Source: Chitinophagaceae bacterium UBA4407 (GTDB lineage Bacteria > Bacteroidota > Bacteroidia > Chitinophagales > Chitinophagaceae). From it: a stretch of 36,692 bases of DNA. Below the pieces are notes generated by a model. It did no database searches and was not told the DNA's origin. It saw only the letters and a program-made list of their open reading frames with translations. Shown here in pieces: positions 10,249 to 19,257 of this stretch. A program made the position numbers and the translations under genes. Within the stretch, counting starts at the first letter, position 1. The number at the start of each line of letters is the position of its first letter. Location of the stretch: positions 1 through 36,692 of the forward strand of contig DGQT01000017.1 in NCBI GenBank assembly GCA_002390845.1. Direction: 5' to 3'.

Positions 10249-10309
10249 AAAGGGGAGGGCGGTTTCTAATAAGGTCATAAGCAGGCAGTTTTCCAACCTC
10301 CCCTTTTTT
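10249..10309 (+). terminator. Terminator-like hairpin in the GH32 leader, possible attenuator
   Basis: AAAGGGGAGG (10249-10258) pairs perfectly with CCTCCCCTTT (10297-10306), and the run of T continues to 10309. It has the form of an intrinsic terminator with a 38-nt loop, but it ends only 14 nt before the GH32 start codon. There is little room for a promoter after it, so the hairpin probably lies in the GH32 leader. It could lower GH32 expression relative to SusCD or be relieved by a regulator. This function is inferred. Confidence 0.6.
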
Positions 10310-10323
10310 ATAAAAATTTTATT

Positions 10324-11883
10324 ATGAAAAAAATCCTTTACCTGTCGGTTGCTATCAGCAGTTTGTTATTTGTTTCGTGCACCAATAATAATATGGCAAA
10401 TACAGATTCAACAACACAGGATACGGTGGTTTCGCACAGGCCGTTGTATCACTTTACAACAGACTCTAACTGGATCAACGATCCCAATGGGCTGGTGTAT
10501 GCATTTGGCAAATTTCATGTATTTGCACAGTATAATCCCTTTGGCGAAAAGTGGGGGCACATGAGTTGGGCGCATGCAGTAAGTACAGATTTGTTTGCAT
10601 GGCAGCAGGAGCCACTTGCCATTCCTGAAATAAAAAATAATGATAGCATTGTAACCATGATATTCAGCGGCAGTGCGGTAGTGGATAGTTTTAATACAAG
10701 CGGTTTTGGCAAAGATGGTCAAATACCAATGGTAGCGATCTATACTTCGCATGTAGATAAAAATGGTAAAGGATTGGCACAACATGAGAGCCTTGCTTAT
10801 AGTGTTGATGAAGGCAAAACATGGCAGCAATATGCAAACAACCCGGTGCTGGATATACACCTTAAAGATTTTCGTGACCCCAAAGTTTTTTGGTATGCAC
10901 CGGAACATAAATGGGTAATGGCGGTAGTAAAACCATTGGAATATAAAGTGCAGTTTTATGCATCGGCAGATCTTAAAAAATGGAACCTGTTAAGTGAATT
11001 CGGGCCAATGGGTAACATTGATAAAATATGGGAATGCCCCGATCTTTTTCAGGTGGCGATTGAAGGATCCACAGAAAAGAAATGGGTGCTGAGTATGTCA
11101 ACAGGCCACCCGCAAAAGGGCTGGCTTTCTGTGCAATATTTCATTGGGAATTTTGATGGAAAAAAGTTTACAGCAGATCAGCTCAACTACCCGCTGTATA
11201 TAGATTATGGAAAAGATTTTTATGCAGGTGTAACTTTTAATAATATTCCTGCAGCCGATGGAAGATCTATTATGATCGGTTGGGCCAATTGCTGGCAGTA
11301 TGCGAATGATATTCCTACAAAAGTTTTCAGGGGCGCTTACACTGTGCCAAGAGAACTGGCTTTACGAAACGTAAACGGGCAATTGCAAATTGTTCAGCAA
11401 CCGGCAAAAGAATTGAACAATTATACGCAGAGCATATTCAATGCTTCGGCAATTGAACTTGATAATGCGGTTAAATTGTTAGACAGTGCAAACGGTACCG
11501 CATTGGATATTTCCTTCACATTGCAAACAGATGCTTCAGCCGGTATTCATGTGCTTAAAAGTGGCACAGAACAAACAACCATTGCTTATGATAATACTAC
11601 AAAAACATTTAGTATAGACAGGCGGCAATCCGGCGATACCAGTTTCAGCAATGTTTTTGCAAGTGTTGAAACATTACAACTAAACCCAGCTACCAATAAA
11701 ATAAAAGTGCGGATACTTGTTGATAAAAGCGTACTGGAGATTTTTGTAAACGATGGCGAGTATGTTTTTACAGAACAGGTATTTCCCAAACATAACGAAG
11801 GCAACATTGAGCTATTTGCAGAAAAAGGGAAAGCGGCCTTTTCTGATATAAGTGTGAAGCGTGTAAATAAAACAATTCATTAA
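10324..11883 (+). CDS. GH32 fructan hydrolase lipoprotein (levanase/inulinase type)
   Basis: A 519-aa glycoside hydrolase family 32 enzyme cleaving beta-fructofuranosyl bonds. A lipoprotein signal with LLFVSC places lipidated Cys19 at the mature N-terminus, so the enzyme is membrane-attached and may be surface exposed. All three catalytic motifs are present: WINDPNG (50-56, nucleophile D53), FRDPK (183-187, transition-state D185) and WECPD (236-240, acid/base E237). A five-bladed propeller is followed by the C-terminal beta-sandwich (about 365-515), as in levanases, inulinases and exo-fructosidases. It ends the fructan locus. Whether it acts endo or exo, and on levan or inulin, cannot be told here. 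Confidence 0.94.
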   Translation: MKKILYLSVAISSLLFVSCTNNNMANTDSTTQDTVVSHRPLYHFTTDSNWINDPNGLVYAFGKFHVFAQYNPFGEKWGHMSWAHAVSTDLFAWQQEPLAIPEIKNNDSIVTMIFSGSAVVDSFNTSGFGKDGQIPMVAIYTSHVDKNGKGLAQHESLAYSVDEGKTWQQYANNPVLDIHLKDFRDPKVFWYAPEHKWVMAVVKPLEYKVQFYASADLKKWNLLSEFGPMGNIDKIWECPDLFQVAIEGSTEKKWVLSMSTGHPQKGWLSVQYFIGNFDGKKFTADQLNYPLYIDYGKDFYAGVTFNNIPAADGRSIMIGWANCWQYANDIPTKVFRGAYTVPRELALRNVNGQLQIVQQPAKELNNYTQSIFNASAIELDNAVKLLDSANGTALDISFTLQTDASAGIHVLKSGTEQTTIAYDNTTKTFSIDRRQSGDTSFSNVFASVETLQLNPATNKIKVRILVDKSVLEIFVNDGEYVFTEQVFPKHNEGNIELFAEKGKAAFSDISVKRVNKTIH

Positions 11884-11942
11884 AAAATATGCCAGACTTT
11901 GGATAATCAACATTCCGCACCTTTGCTGATCATTTGAATTGT

Positions 11943-12467
11943 ATGGATAACAGTTTTTTAATTTACCTGGAGAGGCTTGAGATGATGGCTTTTTTTTCTG
12001 GTTATCCATTGGTTTATGCGCTTGCGCATTTTGTGAGGGGAAACAAGCCTGCAAAGAATAATTTTAAGCAGAGGCTTGTTTCACTTTTATCTTATGCGTA
12101 TGCATTGGTTGGTAGCTTATATCTTGGGTTTCAATTTAAAAAATTATATCCTGATTACACTATTGCGCACATTAATCAAATAGTGCAGGTGCCCTTCATG
12201 GCAGTATGGGGCATTCTTTCTATCTTTTTTTGGATTCCCTTCCTTGCAAAAAATACAATTCTTAGTTTGATTCACAGCCTCCTCTTTTTTTTCTTTTTAA
12301 TAAAAGATTTATACCTGCAGTTTGCTGCATCCTCCCCGGATGAGCATATGGTAAGTAATGACATGAATGTTTACACTGTCAGTCTCTTATTAAATATAGC
12401 AGCCCTTTTTCTAACTGTATTTTTTTCTTTTCTGTACAATAAATACAAAAAAGTTTCTGATCTTTAA
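11943..12467 (+). CDS. Small polytopic membrane protein, unknown function
   Basis: A 174-aa protein from the ATG at 11943 (a TTG three codons upstream is also open). About four hydrophobic segments are visible: near MAFFSGYPLVYALAHFV, LLSYAYALVGSLYLGF, MAVWGILSIFFWIPFLA with the following SLLFFFFLI segment, and LLLNIAALFLTVFFSFLY at the end. I do not recognise a family. It follows the GH32 gene by 59 bp without an obvious terminator but has no evident link to fructan use. Confidence 0.7.
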   Translation: MDNSFLIYLERLEMMAFFSGYPLVYALAHFVRGNKPAKNNFKQRLVSLLSYAYALVGSLYLGFQFKKLYPDYTIAHINQIVQVPFMAVWGILSIFFWIPFLAKNTILSLIHSLLFFFFLIKDLYLQFAASSPDEHMVSNDMNVYTVSLLLNIAALFLTVFFSFLYNKYKKVSDL

Positions 12468-12707
12468 ATTTACCTTTTCCCGCCCCGCCAGTAAGGCAAA
12501 ATTCTAATCAATATCCCGATATTTTACAAAAGAAAATTACAGCCTTAAGCAGTTTTGTTTTTAGGTCGATAGTTGGACAGTCTGATAAAAATCATCTTTA
12601 TTATGATCAAAGTCATGCCACAAATTGATGGCTGTCATTCAAATTCAGGCATTACAGAAATAGCTTTGTTCTATCAATTTATCAATTCTAATATTAAACT
12701 TTTATTT

Positions 12708-13526
12708 ATGAAACTGCTTAGCAACAAAACACTGCTTTTGCTCCTGGTTCTTGTTAGCGGCTATGGATATATTGCCAGTTGTACTCACGATGATATTGTT
12801 CCTCCAGCCCCGGCAACTCCAGTTCCAATAATTACCCGAGGCAACCATATTCATATTCCTGGTAGCATGACAGCAGGTGATACCACACAATGGAAATTGG
12901 ATAAAGTTCACTCAAGCGTTTTGTGGTCTGGTGCCTATGTAGGTGCAGCCGGTTTGCTTACCGGTCGTTTTAACCAGTTTGGCATGCATGAAGTTACTAA
13001 TGACAAAATGTTAAACTACTCTACAGTTGGCCAGCCATTAAAAGATAGTTCATGGGCATTTTATGAAAGTGATCCGTCAAAAACTTATTTTAACGGATAT
13101 GTTCAAATCAATACTTCCAATACAGGGGAGCCCGGTCGCGATGCTGGATGCAATGTAAGCGGAATGGGCACGGTGGCAATTGTTTCGGGAGTTCAAAATC
13201 TCACTCCAAGAAACCTTGCTAAGATCAAATCCACAAAAGTGGAATATGATCCACTAACCAATGATTATTTAGTAACACTCAGCCTAACATGGCATGGTTA
13301 CGATACCTCAGCCGCTGCATTATCCAATCCAATGACAAAATCAATTGTAGGCAGGCTGAAATACATTCCTGAGTCTAGTGGACTGATTTCACGCACCGGA
13401 TCTCTGTACAGTGTTTTTGGTCTTCAGCTTACCTTCCAGTTTAACTGCAGGGATTTTGGTATCCCAAGCACAAGTGTAGGAGATGTAATCGATATTGAAT
13501 GTAATATGAACTTCAATAACCTGTAA
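12708..13526 (+). CDS. YceI-like lipoprotein
   Basis: A 272-aa predicted lipoprotein. The frame is open from 12573, but the ATG at 12708 begins a clear signal with YIASC (lipidated Cys25). After a Pro-rich linker, WKLDKVHSSVLWSG and GLLTGRFNQFGMHEV match the start of YceI-like lipocalin folds, which typically bind isoprenoid or other lipophilic molecules. The rest keeps a beta-rich pattern. It begins an apparent three-gene operon with a haem-binding lipoprotein (16 bp downstream) and a barrel protein. A role in periplasmic redox or lipid-cofactor handling is inferred from that company. Confidence 0.75.
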   Translation: MKLLSNKTLLLLLVLVSGYGYIASCTHDDIVPPAPATPVPIITRGNHIHIPGSMTAGDTTQWKLDKVHSSVLWSGAYVGAAGLLTGRFNQFGMHEVTNDKMLNYSTVGQPLKDSSWAFYESDPSKTYFNGYVQINTSNTGEPGRDAGCNVSGMGTVAIVSGVQNLTPRNLAKIKSTKVEYDPLTNDYLVTLSLTWHGYDTSAAALSNPMTKSIVGRLKYIPESSGLISRTGSLYSVFGLQLTFQFNCRDFGIPSTSVGDVIDIECNMNFNNL

Positions 13527-13542
13527 TCAAAAAATAATTACG

Positions 13543-13926
13543 ATGAAAAAAATAATTATATATACAGGCTTCATTTTTATGGCCGTGATTGGTTTAACCG
13601 GCTGCTATAGAGATGTTGTTCTGCCGGACACTCCGGTTGATCCCAATGGCCCTCCACAGCCTGTGAGTTACAATCTTGATCTTGCTCCCATGTTCAATAC
13701 AAAATGTGCATTGTCAGACTGCCATGTTTCGGGCGCACACAAGCCTTATATGACAACCGATATTTCCTACAATCAGATTGTTAATGGTGGATTTGTAAAC
13801 GTAAGTATTCCAAATCAAAGCGAATTAATGATCATGCTCAAAGGCGAAATGGGTCAGTATATGCCCTCTGCAAAAGACCAGCAAAAAGTTTACGACTGGA
13901 TAAGAAATGGCGCACCAAACAATTAA
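13543..13926 (+). CDS. Cytochrome c-like lipoprotein with CX4CH haem site
   Basis: A 127-aa lipoprotein (signal with LTGC, Cys21). Residues 54-61 read KCALSDCH, a haem-attachment motif with four residues between the cysteines (C55, C60, H61) instead of the usual two. This spacing is common in a group of secreted Bacteroidota and Planctomycetes cytochrome-like domains. Candidate distal methionines lie in MIMLKGEMGQYMPS near the C-terminus, followed by the typical closing helix QQKVYDWIRNGA. It lies between the YceI-like and barrel genes and abuts the latter. Redox partner and substrate are unknown. Confidence 0.8.
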   Translation: MKKIIIYTGFIFMAVIGLTGCYRDVVLPDTPVDPNGPPQPVSYNLDLAPMFNTKCALSDCHVSGAHKPYMTTDISYNQIVNGGFVNVSIPNQSELMIMLKGEMGQYMPSAKDQQKVYDWIRNGAPNN

Positions 13927-13947
13927 GTGATCTTAAAAAATAAGAAA

Positions 13948-14934
13948 ATGAAAATTAAAATAAAAATACCAAAACACCGGTTTACCTTACTTAAGTGCCT
14001 GGTTAGCTGCCTGTTCTTATTTCAGTTAAACCTAAATGCTCAGGACGGCACTATAGCTGAAGCACCTGCTGCTCCGGCTAAAGTTAAACCGGTAAAAAAT
14101 ACCTTTGAGAGCGTCTGGATTATTGACGACCAAACGGTATTGGTACCTGCAAAAGGCACCATGGAACTGGATTTTCAACACAGAATGGGAAAAGTAAATA
14201 ATGGTTCGAAAGATTTGTGGGGGCTGTATGGGTCATCTGCAAATATCAGGCTCGGCGTAACGTATTCACCGGTAAAAAATCTGAGCGTAGGAATTGGTAT
14301 CACTAAAACCAAAATGTTGCTCGATCTGAATGCCAAATATTCTATTATAACCCAAACAAAAGGCAAGTACCCAGTAAGTGTAACCTGGTTTGGAGATGCT
14401 GCAGATGATACGCAGAAAGATGCTGTTTTGTATGATGGCGCACCTGTTAAGCACAATTCAGACCGGTATTCATTTTTTAACCAGTTAATCATTGCAAGAA
14501 AAATTTCCGACAGACTTTCCTTGCAGGTTTCAGCAAGCTGGTCGCACCAAAATGCAGTTTCCGGTTATTACACTTCATACGACACTAGTTCAAAAACATA
14601 CGGCGATAAATACAAGTCTATGGATAATGAACACTTTGCATTTGAGGTAGCCGGCAGGTATAAATTTTCAAATGTATGTTCAATCGTGTTTAACTACGAT
14701 CAGCCCATAACCACACATTCACAATACAATCCCAATCCAAATATGTCAATGGGCCTCGAGGTTAATACCAGCAGTCATACTTTCCAGGTGTTTCTTGGTA
14801 ACTTTAATAAGCTTAACCCGCAACAAAACAATCTTTATAACAGCAACAATCCTTTTAACGGTAAGCGTTTTGGCTGGCAGTCGTTTGACGAATTCATGAT
14901 TGGCTTTAATATTACCAGGATATGGAATTATTAA
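13948..14934 (+). CDS. DUF5777-type outer-membrane beta-barrel protein
   Basis: A 328-aa protein from the ATG at 13948. The upstream GTG at 13927 touches the previous stop codon and would add seven Lys-rich residues. A signal peptide ends near LNLNAQ. The mature protein has alternating beta-strands and the segment TVLVPAKGTMELDFQHRMG, which I associate with DUF5777 barrel proteins of Bacteroidota. It ends with a strand finishing in aromatic and polar residues (FNITRIWNY), usual for barrels. It is the last gene before a strong terminator, so the YceI-like, cytochrome and barrel genes probably form one transcript. The cargo or partner of the barrel is unknown. Confidence 0.75.
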   Translation: MKIKIKIPKHRFTLLKCLVSCLFLFQLNLNAQDGTIAEAPAAPAKVKPVKNTFESVWIIDDQTVLVPAKGTMELDFQHRMGKVNNGSKDLWGLYGSSANIRLGVTYSPVKNLSVGIGITKTKMLLDLNAKYSIITQTKGKYPVSVTWFGDAADDTQKDAVLYDGAPVKHNSDRYSFFNQLIIARKISDRLSLQVSASWSHQNAVSGYYTSYDTSSKTYGDKYKSMDNEHFAFEVAGRYKFSNVCSIVFNYDQPITTHSQYNPNPNMSMGLEVNTSSHTFQVFLGNFNKLNPQQNNLYNSNNPFNGKRFGWQSFDEFMIGFNITRIWNY

Positions 14935-14971
14935 AACAGCAATGCGTTTTTAAGTAAAATAATCTGATCCC

Positions 14972-15003
14972 AAAAACCTGAGTTGAATTCAATTCAGGTT
15001 TTT
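14972..15003. terminator. Near-perfect palindromic terminator
   Basis: AAAAACCTGA pairs with TCAGGTTTTT around an inner palindrome TTGAATTCAA, with one G/T mismatch on each flank. T-tracts on both strands make it work in either direction. It closes the YceI/cytochrome/barrel operon. Confidence 0.75.
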
Positions 15004-15074
15004 CATTTATAAATTAATCAGCAAAGAGCATTTCAATAAATAAATTGCCATCTCAATCAACGAATTTGTATAAA

Positions 15075-15602
15075 ATGAAAAGAATATCCCCCTGTATTAT
15101 TCCAGGTATTCTAAATCTATGCTGGTTGCTTATTATTTTCTCCTGTAGTAACAATCATAATTCAACTACATCAAAAAAGGATAGAGGAGATTCCTCAAAA
15201 ATAAAAAATGTTTCTCCTTATACTAAACCCTCCAGTTCATATAACGACACTCTAAAAATCAGTACATCTGCTGCAGTATTTTATTACCCTGATTCACTTC
15301 AGTTGCAAAAAATAAAACAGTTAACCGATAGTGTAATGTATGTTGGTAATATGCATGAATATTTTTACGCAGTAAGAAATGCCCATACCGTAATTAAGAA
15401 CACATGGCCCATGCTGCATATTATTGAAGCAAAAAAAATCAGGTATCTTTTGTTTGTTAAAAAAGATAGGGCCAGAGAATGTATTGATCTGAATAATCAT
15501 AATGATTTTTACGGCCTTTTTGTTTTTGATGGCACCCAATCTCCTTTACTTGTTGATATGACGAATATTGAATCACAAGTCTCATTTTATTTAAAGAATT
15601 AG
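15075..15602 (+). CDS. Hypothetical lipoprotein
   Basis: A 175-aa predicted lipoprotein. The ATG at 15075 is preferred to the one at 15045 because it starts the signal MKRISPCIIPG ending in LIIFSC. A Ser/Lys-rich linker follows, then a compact domain of about 110 residues that I do not recognise. It contains the segment VRNAHTVIKNTWPMLHIIEAKKIRYLLF and a final FDGTQSPLLVDMTNIESQVSFYL. It has its own gap on both sides and ends in convergence with the next gene. No function can be given. Confidence 0.65.
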   Translation: MKRISPCIIPGILNLCWLLIIFSCSNNHNSTTSKKDRGDSSKIKNVSPYTKPSSSYNDTLKISTSAAVFYYPDSLQLQKIKQLTDSVMYVGNMHEYFYAVRNAHTVIKNTWPMLHIIEAKKIRYLLFVKKDRARECIDLNNHNDFYGLFVFDGTQSPLLVDMTNIESQVSFYLKN

Positions 15603-15632
15603 ATAAAGCATTTAAAATAAATTCGTATTTAT

Positions 15633-15752
15633 ATTTTTTTTGAACCCGGCAGCAGAACAGCTGTTAAGCTTTTCTTGCGTCGCACTCTTGTACGTTCAGA
15701 TTATATATTGAGCTTTACCGCAGCGAAGACCAGAGCAGATGCCATAAAAATC
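15633..15752 (+). repeat. Dispersed repeat, shortened element (copy 7)
   Basis: A T-tract with GAACCCGGC (15634-15650), a core of the GCGTCGC class at 15674-15693 and an inner arm TATTGAGCTTTACCGCAGCGAAG (in part) to about 15728. A fragment of the opposite outer end follows (GATGCCATAAAAATC to 15752). It looks like a full element that lost its second core. It lies between two convergent genes. Confidence 0.65.
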
Positions 15753-15775
15753 TATTACCGGTCTATAATTGCCAT

Positions 15776-18391
15776 TTACCTTATTAAAGTAACAGTACCC
15801 TTGCTGAAGTAAGCTACACCGTTGTAATCGACGGCTTTTACAATCCAAACATAACTGCCGGATGGCTGCAGATTACCATTGGCACTTCCATCCCAGCCTT
15901 TTGTTGTGCCGTTTGCAGAGAAGATCATTTGCCCCCAGCGGTTATAGATATTGAATACGTCGATGCGTTGAATGCCGGCGAGGATGGGCCTTAAAATATC
16001 GTTGTGCCCATCGCCGTTTGGCGTAAAACCAGTAGGTACAAAAACGGTTGGCAACGTTTTATAAACTTTAATATTGATGAATGCAGAATCAACACAACCT
16101 ACCTCGTCCATGGCCAGGAGTTTATACCGGTTATTTGCAGATGGCTCATTGAAAAGCGCCACCGGGTCAGCTATTACTGAAGATGATAATCCGAATGAGG
16201 GTGACCAATTATAGGTTTTGCCTCCGGTTGCATGTAACTGCAACGGCTGATTAATTACAATGCTTGTATCGTGCCCTGCAAAAGGAACTATTCGGGGATC
16301 CACTTTTACAATTACTGAGTCAAGGCCCGGTTTAGGGCAACCTTTCGTGTCATACGCAAACAGTGTATAGGTAGTAGTTACCTGTGGGTATGCCGCCGTA
16401 TGCAGCGCATGAAAATCGCTGATGTTATTATTAGGGTACCATTGATAACTGACTCCATTACCCGTACCGTTCAGCATGGCGCCACTGCCAAAACATATCA
16501 GCGTATCGGCACCGGCTAACGCAACAGGATAGGCAACGGGTTTAACAGTAACCTTACCACTTGCATTGCAGTGGCCAATATTTGCATTAACACTATAGGT
16601 TGTATTAGCCTGGGTAAGAACCACAGGTTGTTGAAGGCTGTCATTGTTGATCCCGGAAAGCGGTAACCAATGGTAATTTAATCCATCTGATGTAATGTGT
16701 AACTGAACCGAATCGCCGCTGCAAATGGTAGTATCATGCATAAGACTGAGTGTTACATGATCTACCACACGAACTGTAACTGAGTCTGTGTTGGTGCAAC
16801 CATCTACGGTAAGGTTTACATAGTAGGTGGTAGAATTTTTTGGCATAATTACAGGGTTGCCAATATCAGGGTTGTTTAAATCGGTAAGGGGTGTCCATTT
16901 ATAATCGCCTGTTCCCGAAGCATGTAGCTGAAGTGTATCTGGTTTACATATTAGTGTGTCCCTGAAAGCAAGTTGAATGGCAGGCTTATCAAATATCGTA
17001 ATGGTTTTAGTGAGCGAATCAACACAACCTTTGCTGTCTGTTACCCGGAGACTGATATTTTTTTCGCCTGGCGAAAGGTAACGATAGACTGGATTTTGGA
17101 GGTTAGATGATATACTACCAGCCAGGCTGTCGCCCGTAAAATTCCAATGCCAGGAGTTAATATTGCCGTAAACAGACGATGTTGAATCCGTGAACTGGGT
17201 TGATTTATTAATGCAAATTCCACTGTAACCAAAGCCAGGTTTAAAGCCAGGATAAACCCTTATAAGGCTACTGGCAGAATCAGCACATTTAGCATTCTGG
17301 TTAACATCAAGGCGCACATTGTATAAACCGGTATCAGTAAAAGTATAAGATGGCGTTGGACTATCTGTTGAAAATATCTCTACCCCGGCATTATTCGTTA
17401 TACGCCATTTATAGCTTTGCACCAGAGAACTGAAAGAAAGATTTTCCAGCCTCACCGTGCTTGAATCGCCACACAAAAGATACGAGGACGGTAACTGAGC
17501 CGATGTAAATGAACAGGCTGCTACGTTTAACTGCAGGTCTTTACGCTGGGTGGCTATAAATTTTCCATCTCTTTTTTCATCAACACAAACCGTTATTACA
17601 TAAGTGCCCGGTTCCGGCGCTATACCGCTTATTAAACCGGTCTTTGCATCAATACCAACCTGGCTACCCAAGGGTCTGCTACTGGTAAACCCATCATTAT
17701 ATGTAACCGGTAAGTATGGCGGCGGGGCCGGGGGCAGCAGGTCTATACCAAACCGGTAATTGTCTGATTTGTAGGCATCGCAAAGAGAATAAGTAAGTTC
17801 GTCTCCATCTTTATCTTCTGCTGCAAAACTGTAGGTAAAAGGGTTTCCTGCACAAATGATCACCAGGTCGTTCCCCACATAAGTTGCACTGCTGTTTTTG
17901 GGGCCAGACCCCAGAACGAAAGTGCCAGGTATTTCTGCCGTGTAGGTAGCGCCAACAAATTCATACCCCGACACAAGATTCCTCATATTGGCCACCCGAA
18001 AAAATACTTCAGATGAAAGAACATAACCATTGATGGCTGCAGGCAAAACAAGATCAACTACATAATAGCCAATCTTATGGCAAACCTCTGGCGGATTCGC
18101 GATGCAGTAATCATTACCCGTAAGTTCAATCACCTCGGTACGCGTAAGCGGCACAAGTACATCTTTTATGCGGGCATTGGTTTTTTTATCAAAAACAGAA
18201 AGATAAGTAGGATTATAAAATTCACGGTAAGAATGGCAAACCATGTACATTTTTATGGTTACAGTGTAGGTATACAAATTTGCCGAAACCGACTTTAAAC
18301 TATACGAGATAGCACCGCCCGTAATATGATCGGCACGGGCACTGAAAACCATACAGCTGGCAAGAAAATATATAAACGTGGCTTTTCTCAA
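15776..18391 (-). CDS. Large secreted PKD/Ig-like protein with T9SS type B sorting domain
   Basis: An 871-aa secreted protein. A signal peptide (ends near SARA-DH) is followed by an N-terminal region of about 300 residues with a conserved cadherin-like segment (PEPGTYVITVCVDEKRDG). PKD or Ig-like modules come next, including YKWRITNNAGVEIF, GDYKWTPLTDLNNPDIGNP and two similar repeats. The C-terminal 85 residues (FVPTGFTPNGDGHNDILRP, FNIYNRWGQMIF, GWDGSANG) are the gliding-motility-associated type B sorting domain that targets cargo to the type IX secretion system. It is probably a surface or adhesion protein; the ligand is unknown. It is a single-gene unit between two repeat copies. Confidence 0.93.
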   Translation of the reverse strand: MRKATFIYFLASCMVFSARADHITGGAISYSLKSVSANLYTYTVTIKMYMVCHSYREFYNPTYLSVFDKKTNARIKDVLVPLTRTEVIELTGNDYCIANPPEVCHKIGYYVVDLVLPAAINGYVLSSEVFFRVANMRNLVSGYEFVGATYTAEIPGTFVLGSGPKNSSATYVGNDLVIICAGNPFTYSFAAEDKDGDELTYSLCDAYKSDNYRFGIDLLPPAPPPYLPVTYNDGFTSSRPLGSQVGIDAKTGLISGIAPEPGTYVITVCVDEKRDGKFIATQRKDLQLNVAACSFTSAQLPSSYLLCGDSSTVRLENLSFSSLVQSYKWRITNNAGVEIFSTDSPTPSYTFTDTGLYNVRLDVNQNAKCADSASSLIRVYPGFKPGFGYSGICINKSTQFTDSTSSVYGNINSWHWNFTGDSLAGSISSNLQNPVYRYLSPGEKNISLRVTDSKGCVDSLTKTITIFDKPAIQLAFRDTLICKPDTLQLHASGTGDYKWTPLTDLNNPDIGNPVIMPKNSTTYYVNLTVDGCTNTDSVTVRVVDHVTLSLMHDTTICSGDSVQLHITSDGLNYHWLPLSGINNDSLQQPVVLTQANTTYSVNANIGHCNASGKVTVKPVAYPVALAGADTLICFGSGAMLNGTGNGVSYQWYPNNNISDFHALHTAAYPQVTTTYTLFAYDTKGCPKPGLDSVIVKVDPRIVPFAGHDTSIVINQPLQLHATGGKTYNWSPSFGLSSSVIADPVALFNEPSANNRYKLLAMDEVGCVDSAFINIKVYKTLPTVFVPTGFTPNGDGHNDILRPILAGIQRIDVFNIYNRWGQMIFSANGTTKGWDGSANGNLQPSGSYVWIVKAVDYNGVAYFSKGTVTLIR

Positions 18392-18537
18392 TTTTTCTAA
18401 AAATCTAAAAATTTAAACACCTGCACAGTTAAATTTGTTATTGAAACTACAATGTAAAATAAGTTTTTGAATGCATTTGTTCACCCTTTTTTTTAACACG
18501 CAGATTTCTTTCGTTTAACGCAAGTTTTGTTGCAGGA

Positions 18538-18655
18538 AGTTTTTTTGAACCGAACTACAATTCTTTTAGCATTGCCTGTTGCGTCGCACACTTGTACGGT
18601 TGGATTGTATATTAGGCTTTTACTGAAGCGTAGATTTAAGAGAACTTGGGCGAAG
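18538..18655 (+). repeat. Dispersed repeat, left half (copy 8)
   Basis: A T-tract with GAACCGAAC (about 18540-18553), GCATTGCC, a core of the GCGTCGC class at 18579-18598 and an inner arm (GGTTGGATTGTATATTAGGC onward) to about 18650. The facing half, copy 9, is on the other side of the DoxX-like gene. Confidence 0.72.
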
Positions 18656-18661
18656 ATTTAT

Positions 18662-19078
18662 TTAACCCGTAACGCTTTTATCTTTCGCAACAAATTTTGC
18701 AAATGCCAGCAAGGCTCCTGTTATCATAATATTTCTGAAAAAGTTTACCATCTCCAGTTCCTTTTCCCGGTCAATATTTGCTGTCATTGAGGTTGTATCT
18801 AACTCGTGCCCCATAGCTCTTGGCAGGTGAACCAGGAAAGCCATCAGCATTACATAAACTGCCATTAAGCAATAAGCCAGTTTATCATACTTACCTATTA
18901 AAGCACTGATGATGAAAAGTAAAATGCAAACCAATGTAAAATAATTCCAGAAATATGGAAATGGAAGATAGTCTGGCACAAACGCTGCACCAACATCTGG
19001 CTTGCCCAGATGCAAACCCACATACAATAAAAACGATAATGGAAAAATATATCTTCCTGAATTTAAGATCTTGTTCAT
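18662..19078 (-). CDS. DoxX-like four-helix membrane protein
   Basis: A 138-aa integral membrane protein with four hydrophobic helices (RYIFPLSFLLYVGLHL, FTLVCILLFIISALI, YCLMAVYVMLMAFLVHLP, FFRNIMITGALLAFAKFV). The spacing and the NFFRNIMITGALL helix resemble small DoxX/DoxD-like proteins, often annotated as putative quinone-linked membrane components. The assignment rests on general pattern and is not certain. It is a single-gene unit with a repeat copy on each side. The nearby YCII and Crp/Fnr genes are on the same strand but separated by gaps. Confidence 0.6.
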   Translation of the reverse strand: MNKILNSGRYIFPLSFLLYVGLHLGKPDVGAAFVPDYLPFPYFWNYFTLVCILLFIISALIGKYDKLAYCLMAVYVMLMAFLVHLPRAMGHELDTTSMTANIDREKELEMVNFFRNIMITGALLAFAKFVAKDKSVTG

Positions 19079-19140
19079 AATATAAATTTTTAATGATTAT
19101 CCACTATTGGTTTTGTACTGCCAATAAAAGCCTGTATGTT

Positions 19141-19215
19141 TTTGTGAACCGGACTGCACGTGCTCAATACAGTTACCCAAAGTACAAGTGAGTGACACAA
19201 CATGCGATGATAGTA
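19141..19215 (-). repeat. Dispersed repeat (copy 9)
   Basis: A minus-oriented core of the GTGTCAC class at 19182-19201, followed by a divergent outer end (ACATGCGATGATAG). Before it lies GTGAACCGGAC (about 19144-19154), an outer-end sequence in the opposite sense. Confidence 0.6.
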
Positions 19216-19257
19216 GCAATGCAGTTGCTGAACAAAAGAATTAAATAAAATAAAGTT

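Noticed and set aside
12573..12707. Extended N-terminus of the YceI-like protein
   Set aside because: The upstream 45 codons hide an internal signal peptide and lipobox; the ATG at 12708 gives a normal lipoprotein.
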